Assembly: GCF_002288925.2 (NCBI RefSeq)
Contig: NW_022098031.1
Location: forward strand, 13,166,105 to 13,230,104
DNA from: Delphinapterus leucas
Taxonomy: Eukaryota > Chordata > Mammalia > Artiodactyla > Monodontidae
Reading direction: 5' to 3'
DNA length: 64,000 bases
Part shown: positions 47,807 through 60,046 of the stretch, piece by piece
How the letters are laid out: each line of letters starts with the position of its first letter
Numbering within the stretch: position 1 is the first letter of the stretch
The notes under the pieces: generated by a model
Told to the model about the DNA's origin: nothing
Seen by the model: the letters and a program-made list of their open reading frames with translations, nothing else
The model's database searches: none
Position numbers and translations under genes: made by a program

Positions 47807-47990
47807 CTACCATCAATGTAATAAAGCCAGTACAAGGTCTTATTGGGGGATATTTGAAGTAAAGAAGGTTGATCCTAGATGTCACTGACCACAGGCACCT
47901 ACCATCAATGTAATAAAGCCAGTACAAGGTCTTATTGGGGGATATTTGAAGTAAGGAAGGTTGATCCTAGATGTCACTGACCACAGGCAC
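47807..47990. repeat. 92-bp tandem duplication
   Basis: Two adjoining copies (47807-47898 and 47899-47990) start 'ctaccatcaatgtaataaag' and end 'gaccacaggcac', with one difference (aaagaagg versus aaggaagg). Confidence 0.98.
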
Positions 47991-50900
47991 CAACCCTGGC
48001 ATTAATGGGTGTATAACTTGTGCCTTATTCTCACTGTGTCAGACCGGTAATGAGAATACTCATCTCGCTGCCCAGCAGAGGGTGTGAGAAAAAATGTGAC
48101 ACCAAATGGGAAAACTTTGAAAAAAAGAGTAAAAATCCTGTAAGACTACGGTGTGGAGCTATGATGATTAATTATAGCTACCCATTCTGTGTTTCTTTCT
48201 TTACCTGTTATTCAATGACAGATTGTTGAGAAAGAAAGGAAAAAAAAAAAAACCCTATTATTAAACAATGCCTCCTCAATAAGACATCTTAGATTTGTAA
48301 AATACACTCCTGTTTGTCTTATTCATGCCTCTGTCAGAGTTCCATCACTGAAAATATTGTAAACAGAGGTAATATTTATCCCTGGGATACTACGAATTTC
48401 TTTCCTGGGATGAAAGGCTATTTAAAAATATCTTCAGGAGGGAGTCTCATTTTTCAGATAGGGAATTCATTTTCTGTATAAACTAACTGCAAGTCTCAGG
48501 ATCCTGGAAGTCATGATTTCTGAGGATCACAAGCTTGATCAATTTTCCATGCCAGATCTAATTCGTGCTGAGTAGTCTCATGTTTAAAAAATAGCTAAAG
48601 ATTTTCGCATGAAGGAAGCACTCAGAAGAAGGAAATTCATTTCAACATTTCCAAAATTGTTGAGGAATGTCCTTCCTTTTATGCAGAGTAGTTTTAAATA
48701 AAAGTGGATAGATTAAAGGCTGCTTAGTGGTTATATTCTGGATGTGTTTATGAATGGCACAGATTAGGAGAACCTTTTCTCTTTGTTTTCCATGTGTAAG
48801 AAATTTTTCATAACTTGTCTTTGTTGCCAGGGAACAGAACATTTCTGGATTTTAATCATTATTGCACCAAACATTTTTCATTATCCTGAGATAGGACTTT
48901 TGAATAAGATTATGAAAATATCAGTAATAATACTAAGCTAACAAATAATTCTTCAATAAGACATTTCAGTGTCCAGCAAACATTCTCTGAAGGTACAGAA
49001 AGTTTCTTGGATAAAGCAACATATTTCTATTCAAACATTAAGGAATTTCTTAGAAAGGCCATGTTTTAAATCCAGTTACTCTTTATTCATATTAATTTTG
49101 GTCAGCAAGTTTGGATAATAAGAAGAAAGCTTACATATTGAATAAATAATCATTTTTCATCCAATTCACATCAAAATGCACAGGAAAAGCATTCTGCAAC
49201 ATGCTTAGAAAAGCAGGCAGACATGGCCATTTTATTTTTAGCCTAATCCACAGGCTTTACCACACAGTTAAAAACACACACACACACACACAATCACACT
49301 TAAAAAAAAAACAAAAACAAACTCCTATAGGAAATCCGTTAAGTCCAGAAATACTATATTTTGCCTTTTGGAGTTTTATATCTTGCCCCAAATTGAGTGA
49401 TGTCCTTTCACTTCCATTAGAAGTTTATGTCATCTCTGTAAGACATTCCCTGCCAAGAAACAGCTGACTTCATCTTGCCAATATTCCTTTATTACAACTA
49501 AGCTAATGACTTCATATGTTTACGGTTAATAATCATTTTGATATGCTTCCTCTGCCCTACCCCCGTGCTGCTATATCCTTGAGCTACTTTATTATAGGGG
49601 TTAAATGTTGCTTTCTACTTGGCTCTCCTCCTCCCTTGACCTTTGCAATGTCAGAGGTCAGAGGTTAAATAAAAAAGTATTTCCTATACAACAAAACAGT
49701 CCCACTCAGGGCAGGCTTTGATACAATTCTTCATGTTTTGCCAGTTGGTACCAAACATTTACTGGCCCGCAAAATGTTTTACCAGCTTGAAAGGGCGTAA
49801 GTTGGAAAATAACTAAATCAGTACTCTTTATGACTTAAGCGGTATAAATCACTATTCTCCCTGAGTGAGTAGAGAGTGCCTCTTTTCTTCGAGTCTGATT
49901 TATGATGAACTATTGACTGTACTGGCCAAGATGCCACGTAAAGGATGAGTGTGAGAGCGAGAACTCTCCCTTCTTCCTCCTTCCTCCCTTGTACGTCTAG
50001 ACTGAAAGCCCCCAGGAAAAATGCCTTCTTTGAGAACAAGATGTTGACTGCAATTCATCAACCTGCTTGTCCCAAAATGAAATCTCTCATTTTGCTCTAA
50101 ACAATGTTTAGGTTGTCTGAAATATAAACATCCTTAAAACTGCCCTTGAAGTCTCTGTAAAAACATTCAGCTTTTTTTTTTTTTTTTTTAAGGGGGGAAA
50201 ATCCCATGATAACCAAGGCTTACTGAAATTTCTTTGCTCCGATACACACCACCCACAGAAGATGTTACTCCCAGGTAAAAGCTCTATTTCGAAACAGAAA
50301 GCTTTGTTTCCAGTCTTTTAGAAACTGAAAACTTTCCAGTTCTCTCACTGGGAAGTTGAAAAGGAGCAGGTTTCTACCTGTCTTAACTGCTAGAGGTGTA
50401 GCTTGCCAGGGCTGTACAACAATGAGGAAATTGGGTTGAAAGGAAGGAGAACTTAGGATTTTTAAAAGCTGTTTTTACCCTTTGGGTAGGGCTCAGGTGA
50501 GAAAATATGTCTGAATTATATATAAGGACTCACTTCTAATCTCAGTTTAAAGCCTTAAAAGGGGGAAATCAAGAGACAATAAGATATCTAATAAACCAGC
50601 AAGATCTTTTCAGAAGTCTGAGATGGAGTGAGATTTTTTTCTTATCAAAATAAAAACTTGAGAAACAAAGCCCCCTCTATCGATAATAATAACCTGATAC
50701 ACTATGGGATTTCTCTTATAAAAACAACAGTAGCAGAAACAAAACCTACCACTGTTGCCTACTCAAGTTGAGAATGTAATCCATGTGGCTGAGAAATCAA
50801 CTTTCAAATTGCTAAAAAACTAGGAAATTAGCTAATTTCTTACTTTATCACTTTAAATGAAAATATAGTAGAGTTCTCCGGTAAGCTTTGTTTTCACTGG

Positions 50901-51479
50901 TTTGGGAATTTAAAAAAAACAGTTAACGTAAATATTGGAGATTTTCCCCTTTAGATTTTTAAGATTATTAAGGTTTGCATCTGATGGTACCTGGTGGACT
51001 TCCCAAGCACAAACCCCTGTGGTAGGGTTTTCCTTAAATTTTTATTCCTCTCAAGATGCATGCACTTATATACACAAATGCACATGAATAAGATTTATCA
51101 TAATCCTGAATTTGTCTCCTTAGAATGAATTGTGACTTTCTGTAACCCAGTTTCAAGAAGTGGCATCCTTGAAGTTCTGAGGTTTCAGAGTTTGATGGCA
51201 TTAGGATACTTCAGAAGAGAGTCTTTGTACTTCCACACATATGGAATTACATACAAGCCAAGTGATTCTAACTGCTTTAGTCCTAATGATAGGATGTAGT
51301 GATCACCATAAAATTTCCCCTAAGTTAAAAAAATCCTTATTTTAAAAACATTTAGTGAAAACACTTAAGGTCAAAAAGATAGTAGTTTTGAACCAATTAG
51401 AATTCTAACGTTTTCGAGAATACAAATCTCTGGAAATAAAAAACCTAGCATACAAAAATAAGTCAGAATGTAATAATAC

Positions 51480-51650
51480 TCCCTGGAATGTATACAAGTC
51501 TCTTCAAAATGTTCTTGGGAGTAAGGTAAGATGCATTGTTTTTATCCCAGTTCATAGATGGATACATAGGGAACAGAGAGATTAATTCACCCATTGATGG
51601 GGCCAGAAAGCAAAACCTAGGTCTCCTTAGACACTGCTGAGTCCTTTTCT
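51480..51650 (-). repeat. MIR-like fragment
   Basis: 'gatggatacatagggaacag' and 'ccagaaagcaaaacctaggt' weakly follow the reversed MIR. Confidence 0.4.
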
Positions 51651-52734
51651 TGGGATGTAAAATATTTAATCGTGCTAAAATTTTCACCACCTCAAAACAG
51701 GACCTGAATGTAACCCTTCAAAGTAGTGTTGATGAAGAAAGGATATGAGCCTGAGTTAATCCAGACTGCTACATGGAAAAGCCATCTGGGAGGGTATTTT
51801 GAAAGAAACAGATGGAAAAGGAAGAGATTCTTTTGAATGTGATGTAAAATTTACATTATCCTCCATGAACTTCTGTGTAGTCCCCATGTTTATATAATTC
51901 ATCACTGTGTCCTTAGACAATATAGATTAGGAAGCCCAATGAGCTCATGTTCTTTTTTCTGAGTCTGAACTCTCCTTTCAAGGGCAAATCTGGAGCAGGA
52001 TCTGTAGGTCTGTAACACAGCCAGATTGATCAGTGAGGACCAACCCAATCCATCTGTGGTTTCTTTGATATGATTGATTCTCTTAGGACAAACATTTATG
52101 ATGTCACATCATCTCTTGGTATATTACTGCCCAATTTGCAGTCAGTTTCAGCCACATTGATAATCTCCACCAATGATTTATCTGTCTCTGGCTCTTTACT
52201 TTTGAATATGCCATTCATCTCATCTGTAACATCTTCCTCTCTTTCCCTAATCTATGTCTTTATTTTCTCTTCTGTAGCTAAACAACAACAACACAATTGA
52301 AACTCTTCTGGGGATCATCCCTTTAAGCAACACATGGCATTCCACTCATTCATCTGTATCCCATTGTGCGTCATATAGATTGATATTCTGCGTTCATTTG
52401 CTCAACAAATGTTCAAATGTCTTCTCATGTGTGTTCACTGAGTATCATCATCCCTGGCTCTACATTACACTCACTTGAGGAGTTCATAAAAAATACTAAT
52501 GCTTGGGTTTCCAGACCAAATAATCAGAATCACTGAAGGGTGGGGCTAGTGGTGTGTAGGTAAATGTTCAACAACTTGCTCTCCAGTAAAAAAAAAAGTC
52601 CTGATTTGTAGTATTTTCCAAGTTCCATGGTGTAAATACTCCTACCATAGTGGATTTCAAGTTACCTACTTGACATCAGTAAATATAAAATTTGGAAGAG
52701 ATACTCACAACTGCCTCACAAGGGCTGGTTCCAG

Positions 52735-52761
52735 CACATACCACTGGGTAGGGTTCAGGAT

Positions 52762-52814
<53 letters not shown>

Positions 52815-53175
52815 CAGAGCTGTCAGTCAATTCAGCACCTGTGGGGGATTGGTTCCTGGATCCACCACAGATACCAAAATCATCACTGGGTAGGGTCCAT
52901 ACACACGCATGGGCACAGACACACACACACACACACACACAGAGTTGTCTGTCCTTCAGTATCCGAGGGGCATTGGTTCCAGGACCTTCCTCAGATACCA
53001 AACTCTTCAGACGCTCAAGTCTCACAGTTGGCCTTTACTCCGTAACTGTGATTTTGCATTCACCAATTTAACCAACTATGGATCGATTGTATAGTACTGT
53101 AGTATTTATTGAAAAAATCCACGTATAAGTTGACCATCACAGTTCAAACCCATGTTGTTCAAGGGTCAACTGTAT
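52735..53175. repeat. Compound MER2-like / (CA)n block with Tigger-type end
   Basis: Partial copies of a unit containing 'ggttccagca...ccactgggtaggg' and 'ggttcctggatc...tcactgggtaggg' alternate with CA tracts at 52764-52815 and 52919-52942. A third MER2-like part follows at 52943-53095, and a Tigger-type terminus ('gttgttcaagggtcaac') lies near 53153. Confidence 0.7.
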
Positions 53176-53191
53176 ATGGCATATAATATAC

Positions 53192-53194
<3 letters not shown>

Positions 53195-53224
<30 letters not shown>
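53195..53224. repeat. (TA)n tract
   Basis: Fifteen TA units between the Tigger-type terminus and the MER5A end. Confidence 0.95.
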
Positions 53225-53228
<4 letters not shown>

Positions 53229-54785
53229 TATTTATATTATCTGTAGGTGATTCTCATGTGCAGCCAAGGTTAAGAACCTCTGAACCAGACTACACATTTC
53301 TCAGATGCACGTGACTAAGTTTTCGTTCGCCTTATCTTCCCTAAACCCCAAGAACAGAGACTGAATCAAAGTTGTTAACAGACCACATAAGGTTATTAAT
53401 CTACTGTTCACAGCCCATGATGCAACAGCGAACACTGCAGTCTCCTTTGACCCCAATGCACAGATTTATAAATTCATTTGCTCTTTTTTAAAAAAATTCC
53501 TTACTGATTTCCTTACTGATGAAGCATGAGAGGCTAAATATATTTGGGATCTCCTACTTAAAAATGTCAAGTTTGGTTTATATTTTGTTTTGTTTAATAT
53601 TGCATAGAAACACTTGAACACAGTGTACTTATTTTTAGTGCCCCCAACTCTTGGCTTTTGGGAAAGGGAACAGCTATGAGGATGATTTTTTTTCATGGAA
53701 ACTCTGTTTTTATTCTATTTAAAGCACATGTGTAATTATTCAGATGCATTTCCCCTGTGTGCTTTTATATCTGTTTAGAAGCTTCATTTCTCTTTCAAGC
53801 TGCATTTGTAAAGAATAGTAGACACAGGAGATTGTCTGAATGGTCTTTCCCAGGCAAGGCAACATTGTCCCAAGAGAACAGAGTGCAAGGTACAGTTTTA
53901 GAGACCTCTAAGGAAAAGATCCCATGGATAAATTATATGAAAAATCTACAAAGAACTTGGTAACCCATGACACTGCTAAATAACTTCGGCAGGTTCTGCA
54001 TGATGCACCTAGATCTCCCGGGCATCTCTTTCAACCCAGAAAGGGAGAACAGCAAGATATTTTCATATTTTAATAAAGATCACATACTTAGCAATCATGG
54101 TTAATTTATTCTTCAAGATATACTTCCTCAATAAGCATGATTCTTATGCTTCTATGTACAGATTATAGTTGGGACAAGGAACTCCAGGCATACGGAACAA
54201 GAGAAGTAAAGCTGGTTCCTAATTTTGATGTTGCCAAAGATGTTAGAGACTGTGATTCAGCCTAACTGAAGTGAGACCTGAGAGTTCATCAATAGCAAAA
54301 TTAGTATAACCATTTCCCAATTTCCCAGTCTTCTTTGGGAGTGTTTTGGGATCACCAAATGTTATGGAATAATTCAATGAATAGATATGTTTCCAGTCAT
54401 GGATCATGATATATTTTGTGGCTAATAAGTCCTGTATTGGGTCAACGGAATATGGATAGTGAGATGGAAAGGACAAAACTTGATGTTTAAGAGTTGGCAA
54501 AACACATGATAAGATTAAGTATTTGTTTTATATGAGGCACTAAAAGGTTTTATTTTTTTAAGTATTTTTGTTTGTTCTGTATACTTCAGGCCTTGATCTT
54601 TTAGAATTTTTAAAAATCTCAGTCTATGTATTCTTGACTTTGTCTGAAGGATACAACCAATTTTCAAGAATACTACAATGCTGACACAAGACTAGAAAAA
54701 TACTAATTAAAGGTTTAATTTGGGGTCATATTTTTTTCACTATTTATATTAACTGGGGAAAAAAAGCATAATGACCATCTCTTAC

Positions 54786-54818
54786 CTGAGCAGGCTTCTT
54801 CTGAACAACTTGTTGAGG
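54786..54818 (-). CDS. HMGA2: HMGA2 exon 4 (33-nt internal coding exon)
   Basis: HMGA2 is an architectural chromatin protein that bends AT-rich DNA through three AT-hooks. Read on the minus strand this exon gives eleven codons, PQQVVQKKPAQ, which is the linker between the third AT-hook and the acidic tail in the mammalian protein as I know it. The upstream side is a pyrimidine-rich tract ending in AG (plus-strand 54819-54835) and the downstream side is a GTAAGAG donor (54779-54785). The exon is phase 0 at both ends, so it joins in frame to the GAG GAG start of exon 5. It is too short for any ORF scan; splice signals plus peptide identity establish it. Exons 1-3 are beyond the right edge of the window. 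In human the intron before this exon exceeds 100 kb, which fits the absence of exon 3 here. Confidence 0.96.
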
Positions 54819-55139
54819 CTAAGAAAGAAAGAAAAGAATCGTTATAATTTAAAAGGAAACACACATAATGAAAATAATCAAGTATACATGTTTTAAACAT
54901 AGACACTTGTCTGCAAAGACAAAAATTTCAAGGTTCAGATGGTTTATTTCAGGTTAAAGGGTGTTTATTCATTATCTTCACATGTTAAAGAAATACAATG
55001 CAGGGTATCTCCATTAAAACAATTCCCAACTAAGGTTCTGCAATACATACCAATTACATCAAAATAAACTTGCTCTTCTATTCACTTTGTTTTAGCCTGT
55101 ATATCACAAAACTTAGGAAGTGAAAGGGCCTAATTTATT

Positions 55140-56190
55140 AATATTTTGGTTTTTAAAAAAAACAGCTTTACTGAGATATAATTTATATTCCATAAAATTC
55201 ACCCATATGAAGTGTAAACATCAAAGTATTTTAGTATATTCAGAGGGTACTACAAGCATCACCACAATCTAATTTTAGAATAATTTCACCTCCTGTGAAA
55301 GACCCTGTATCCATTATCACCCACTCTCCATTCCTTCCTGCTTCCCTAGCCAACCTCCCATCCCTAACCAATCACTAATCTACTTTCTTTCTCTATAAAT
55401 TTGCCTATTCTGGACATGTCATGTAAATATATGGTCTTTTGTATCTTTTGTAATCATACGATATATGGGCTTCTTTCACTTAGCATAATGTTTTCTAGGA
55501 TCATTCTGTTATAGCATGCATCAGTAATTCATTCCTTTTTATGGCCAAATAATATTCCATTGTATGGATATGCTACATTTTGTTTACCCATCCATCAGTT
55601 CATGAACGTCTGGGTTGTTTCCAACTTTTGGCTATCATGAATAATGCTGTTATGAACTTTCATGTATAAGAAAACTTCATGTATAAGTTTTAGTGTGTAC
55701 ATGGTTTCATTTCCCTTAGGTACATAGCTAGGAGTGGCATTTCTGGGTCACGAAGGTAACTGTACGTTAAACTTTTTGAGGAGCTACCAGACAGTTTTTC
55801 AAAGCAGCCTCACCATTTTACATTCCCACCAGCAATGTATGAGGATTCCAATTTCTCCCCATATGTGCCAACACTTGTTATTGTCTGTCTTTTTAATGAT
55901 AGACATCCTACTGGGTGTGAAGGTGAATGTCATTGTGGTTCCAATTTGAATATTCCTAATGGCTAGTGATGTTGAATATCTTTTCATGTACTTTCTGGCC
56001 ATTGGTATATCTTCTTTAGAGAAATGTCTATTCAAATCTTTTCAAAATGTATTTGGCTTTTCATTATTGAGTTATAAGAGTTCTTTATATGTTCTGGATA
56101 CATATCCCTTATCAGAATATGATTTGCAAGTATTTTTTTCCATTCTGTGGGTTTGTTCACTTTCTTGATGTTACCATTTGCAGAATATTT
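55140..56190 (-). mobile_element. Old L1 3' half, minus strand
   Basis: The reversed 3' UTR ('tactgagatataatttatat') is followed by ORF2 end text ('aataatattccattgtatgg', 'gtggcatttctgggtcac'). The minus-strand peptide NRHFSKEDIPMARKYMKRYS at 55975-56035 is a typical L1 ORF2 C-terminal segment. Frameshifted and inactive. Confidence 0.9.
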
Positions 56191-57779
56191 TGTTACACCT
56201 ATATCTGTGTATCTTTATCACCTATATGTATTTAATTCTGGATGTAGTGCAAAACTCCCCTCTTTTGAGTAAAATACCTGAGGAAACTTTTTTCTACTCA
56301 GCCTAAATTAACTGTCCAATATTTAGAGTATTAGAAAAATATTTAAGTTATTCTTTGGTGTTGTAAAAGGTGGATCTGAAGCCCAAGTTTTTTAATGGAT
56401 TACTTCCAGTACTCACTCTCATGTCTGAATATAAGCCTTATTTATTCTATCTACACATCCCTGAGATTTGCAAATACAACTGAACCACTTTGATGTGGGC
56501 AGTGACATGCTTCTGTGGTACAAATGAAAGAAATAAAATTGCTACAGAAGTTAAGGTAAATTCACTATATTGTGAAGGGGTAGAGCTTCTATTCATTTTC
56601 TTTCAGAATTTCAGTGATGGTGTGATGTCTTATTGCCACTATAGTAAACGTGTTTTATAAAAATCATCAGAGCTTTTTTTTTTTTTAGATGAACAAGATA
56701 AAAATAAAAGAAATGGCAAAATAATTTTGTTTACTGAAAAAAAAAAGTTTGAGTTTAAACCACAGTAGAGATGACATCATAAAAGCCCAGGTTTTGAGAT
56801 GATGTTTTCTCCAGGTGGAATCCAACCAAGGGTGATTAGGACTTCTTGCCTCTTAGGATTCAAATGTGTGTGCTAAGGGAGTATTCATTTCAAAAGAGTC
56901 ATTTGTAAGAACGGACCACTCTTCTCCCCTCTCTTTTTTCCTGCTGATTTACACCTGTCCACATGTTTACTCCCAAACCATTTCAAATCCTCACACATTC
57001 TTGCAGGCTGACTGGTTCCTACTGCTCAGAAGTCCCCCTCCCTTTTTGGCCTAGGAGCCCACATTCATGTGTCTCCTGCACACTGCGGGTCTCAATGAAA
57101 TCCTCTGAAAGGGCTGCCAGCTCACCCAATTTTCCATGAATTAGGTCCTGACACTTCAATGAGGGGAAAGACAATGTCTGAAACCCTGCCAGCCCTGGCT
57201 CCCGGCCTAGTTCGTGTCACAGAACTTCTACCAGCTGCCCTTCCACACAGCACTTCATACTTTTCCGACCACCAAACAAACAGACCCTTGAGGACTTTCA
57301 ATGCTGGTTGGGGTTCTGGCTGCCAGGATGTTTTCCCAGCCCCTGGCACCCAATGGCTCCAGACTGTGCCGAGAACGTTTTCTGTTGTTGTTCTTTTGTG
57401 TTGCTTTTATTCTTATGAATGGCTTTGGTAGAAAATGCAGATGGAAGCACAATACTACTGCCATTCATAAAATGGGAAATGAAACGAACTGCTGTCTGGA
57501 AATTTTGGGGGACACCAAACAAACTGCAAATCTCTTATCTTCCTTGGGGCATCTGCTAGCTTAGATACCTAGAAACCAGTTGCCCCCCAGGGTTCTTGTC
57601 ATTAGAAGCATGGTCAACCACTACATTTTTCTAAGAAAAAACGGATAATATCAACTGTGCATATTAATCTTGAGTGTGGTTAGCTGTATATCTCCCTGTG
57701 CCTTAGTAAATGAGTAATATTTTACACATGCATCTCCCATATAGAAGCTAAAATCTTTTCTGTTTTCAACATCTGCCCC

Positions 57780-57930
57780 TTTGTGACTGGAAGGACCCAG
57801 GTCTTGTTATTTTCATTTGCTCACAGGGAAACTAAGGCAGAGGGAATTTAAATAACTTCCATGAGATCATTTTCTAAAGCTGAAACAACCAGGGTCTCCT
57901 AATTCTCTTAATCTCCCATATAATGCGCTG
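57780..57930 (-). repeat. MIR-like fragment
   Basis: 'gctcacagggaaactaaggc' followed by 'ttccatgagatcattttct' resembles the reversed MIR core. Confidence 0.5.
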
Positions 57931-58328
57931 AGGAAACCCATTCTCAACCTTTTAAAAACAGTCAAATCCGATTCAACCCAGGAGGATAAGCTATACTTCA
58001 CAGCCTTGGTTTCCACCTCCAGGTTCAGTCTTCTCCTTGGGATGTCTCAGGGTTCCCCTCCCCACCCCACTCCTACCACAGCCAGGAAGCCTCATGGTTT
58101 TGTCAGCAGGGCTAGCTCTGATTCTCCTAGGCTGCTGATGGAGAGTGAACCCTGGGGTGCAAGAGGCAGGCCTGCAGGGTCCAGCTGTTCCCCCTCCCCG
58201 CTTGGAGATTCTGCCCTTATTACCTGCTGTGGAGTGTCTGAGGACATCCCTTTTAAAGGCATGGGTTTCACAACGACTGTTCTATTGAACGGAGGGCAAA
58301 GCCCTCCAAGCTCCTGATTTAGACACTT

Positions 58329-58702
58329 TTTTTTTTAAATTTAGTTTTGGCTGCGTTGGGTCTTTGTTGCTGTGCACGGGCTTTCTCTAGTTGCGGCGAG
58401 CAGGGGCTACTCTTCATTGCGGTGCACGGAGCTTCTCATTGAAGTGGCTTCTCTTGTTGCGGAGCACGGGCTCTAGACACGTGGGCTTCAGTAGTTGTGG
58501 TATGAGGGCTCAGTATTTGTGGCTTGTGGGCTCAGTAGCTGTGGCTCGCAGGCTCAGTAGTTGTGGTGTGTGGGCTCTAGAGCGCAGGCTCAGAAGTTGT
58601 GACACACGGGCTTAGTTGCGGGATCTTCCTGGACCAGGGATCGAACCCGTGTCCCCTGCATTGGCAGGTGGATTCTTAACCACTGTGCCACCAGGGAAGT
58701 CC
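58329..58702 (-). mobile_element. Long CHR-2-type SINE with 16-bp target duplication
   Basis: A complete long form in HMGA2 intron 3, in the same orientation as the gene. The duplication cctgatttagacactt is perfect at 58313-58328 and 58703-58718. Confidence 0.97.
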
Positions 58703-59958
58703 CCTGATTTAGACACTTCTGATGGTTCCATTTCTAGTTAAGTCTGTGCATACGGGGAATTTATACAGTTTAGGTGCTCTGTAGACCTGGCATGCCAACC
58801 TTTCCAAGCACTCAGATTTTGAGTTCCTTATAAGATTGTTACACTTTTCAAATAGCTTGTAATGAAAATCTCTCATTCCGCGGTTGCATTTTAACTTCTA
58901 AAATCCAATGGGTGGCAGAGAGCTTCCTCCCAGAACAAAAGAACATCAACAACAAAGGACTTTGAAGAAATGCTTTGAATTAATATAATGTTAAAATAAA
59001 ACTGTGAAGAGAATTAAAAAACCCATCAACTGAATGAATCATGAAAAGATTAAGAAGGGCCCTCTCTAACCACGGGGACTTCAATGTGCAGTTTTCTGCA
59101 GGTTAACCCTTATATTGGACTAGTTCAGACAAATTGAAAGTACAATCTTTGAACAAATAAATATTATTGTTAAAGTCTGTAAATAGCTTAGGATACAGCA
59201 TGCTAAGAAAGTGCAAAGGATATGAAAAAGGAAAGAACCTATTTTGGGATTTCTGAGATCATACAGCAAACCAGTATTTCTCCCAATGAAAGGGAAAAAG
59301 TTACTGAATTTTTAATGTCCACAGAGTATTTTGGTTTTTAAGATTTTGTAGAAAGACACTGGTGTAGGAAATTTATTTCAGTATAATTAAGGGGCTCCCC
59401 AGCCCTCCTGAGAATCCAGCCTATGGTTCCAGGGAGTCTAGGTATTTCAAAGCTGATGCCTAGACAGCTAAGCTACCCCTTCTAGTAGGTACTGAAAGAA
59501 AATCCTTCATAACAAAGAACCTGAACATTAGTAGTTCATTTTAATACTAATTTAAACATTAAATGAAAAGAGGCTTGAACTGGGCTTAACCACTCAATTT
59601 TTTAAAAAAAAAAAATGAGGTACAATGTATAGTAAAGTAAGGATGATCATTATGCAAAGGGTCTTACGTTGACCTTTGAAAGAAAATAGTCCTTCATTGG
59701 ATCTCCATGCAGATGGGTCTTTTGGTTTTATGTAAGTAGTAGACTTTTAATCTAATTATATTTTTTGTTTTACTGCCAGCTAGCAATAGGTGGTTTTGTC
59801 CCCTTGGTTTTAAAATCATAAGACCACTGTTGAGTCAAGAGGTACTTCTGTTCCCTAGCACAAACTTCATGTAGATCGTTTTTGCATTCTCATAGCAGTA
59901 TAGGGCAAGACAGATCTCCTAGCTGTTTACTAAAAAAGAATTTTAAAACCCTCATTTC

Positions 59959-60046
59959 TTTTGTGAGACATGAAAGGCCCCTAAAATGTTAACTCTCATT
60001 TCTAAATGAAAGTTAACATTTTAGGGGCATTTCACAGCTCACAAAA
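59959..60046 (-). ncRNA. Candidate pre-miRNA-like hairpin in HMGA2 intron 3
   Basis: Arms 59959-59999 and 60006-60046 are inverted copies of 41 bp around a 6-base loop (ttctaa). The inner 29 bp differ at two positions. In RNA from the minus strand (HMGA2 sense) one of these becomes a G-U pair. An internal 3-base bulge then separates an outer 9-bp stem. Length, loop and near-perfect pairing resemble a miRNA precursor, but a palindromic DNA-transposon remnant would look the same. I do not recognise the sequence as a known miRNA. Transcription would come with the HMGA2 pre-mRNA. Confidence 0.45.

Larger units (their letters stand above)
52440..53290. mobile_element. MER5A-type DNA transposon, apparently split
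   Basis: The left part (52440-52565) has 'ctacattacactcacttgag' and 'agaccaaataatcagaatc'. The right end (53237-53285) has 'gtgattctcatgtgcagcc'. About 670 bp of CA repeats, MER2-like and Tigger-like sequence lie between. A single broken copy is inferred from continuity of the MER5A order. Confidence 0.6.
42870..54785 (-). other. HMGA2: HMGA2 intron 4
   Basis: The interval between exon 4 and exon 5 is 11,916 bp, close to the human intron size. Repeats annotated separately are a MIR at 43299-43440, CA tracts, the mariner-type palindrome and duplication at 47693-47990, and the MER5A/MER2/CA block at 52440-53290. The remaining stretches (43450-47690, 48000-51480 and 51660-52430) carry no repeat or ORF I can name. 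They show short GC and A/T-rich alternation typical of old single-copy intron, possibly including conserved non-coding elements that I cannot test. Confidence 0.9.

Noticed and set aside
52670..53071. ORF with long Thr-His run
   Set aside because: This is translation of CA microsatellites, not a protein.
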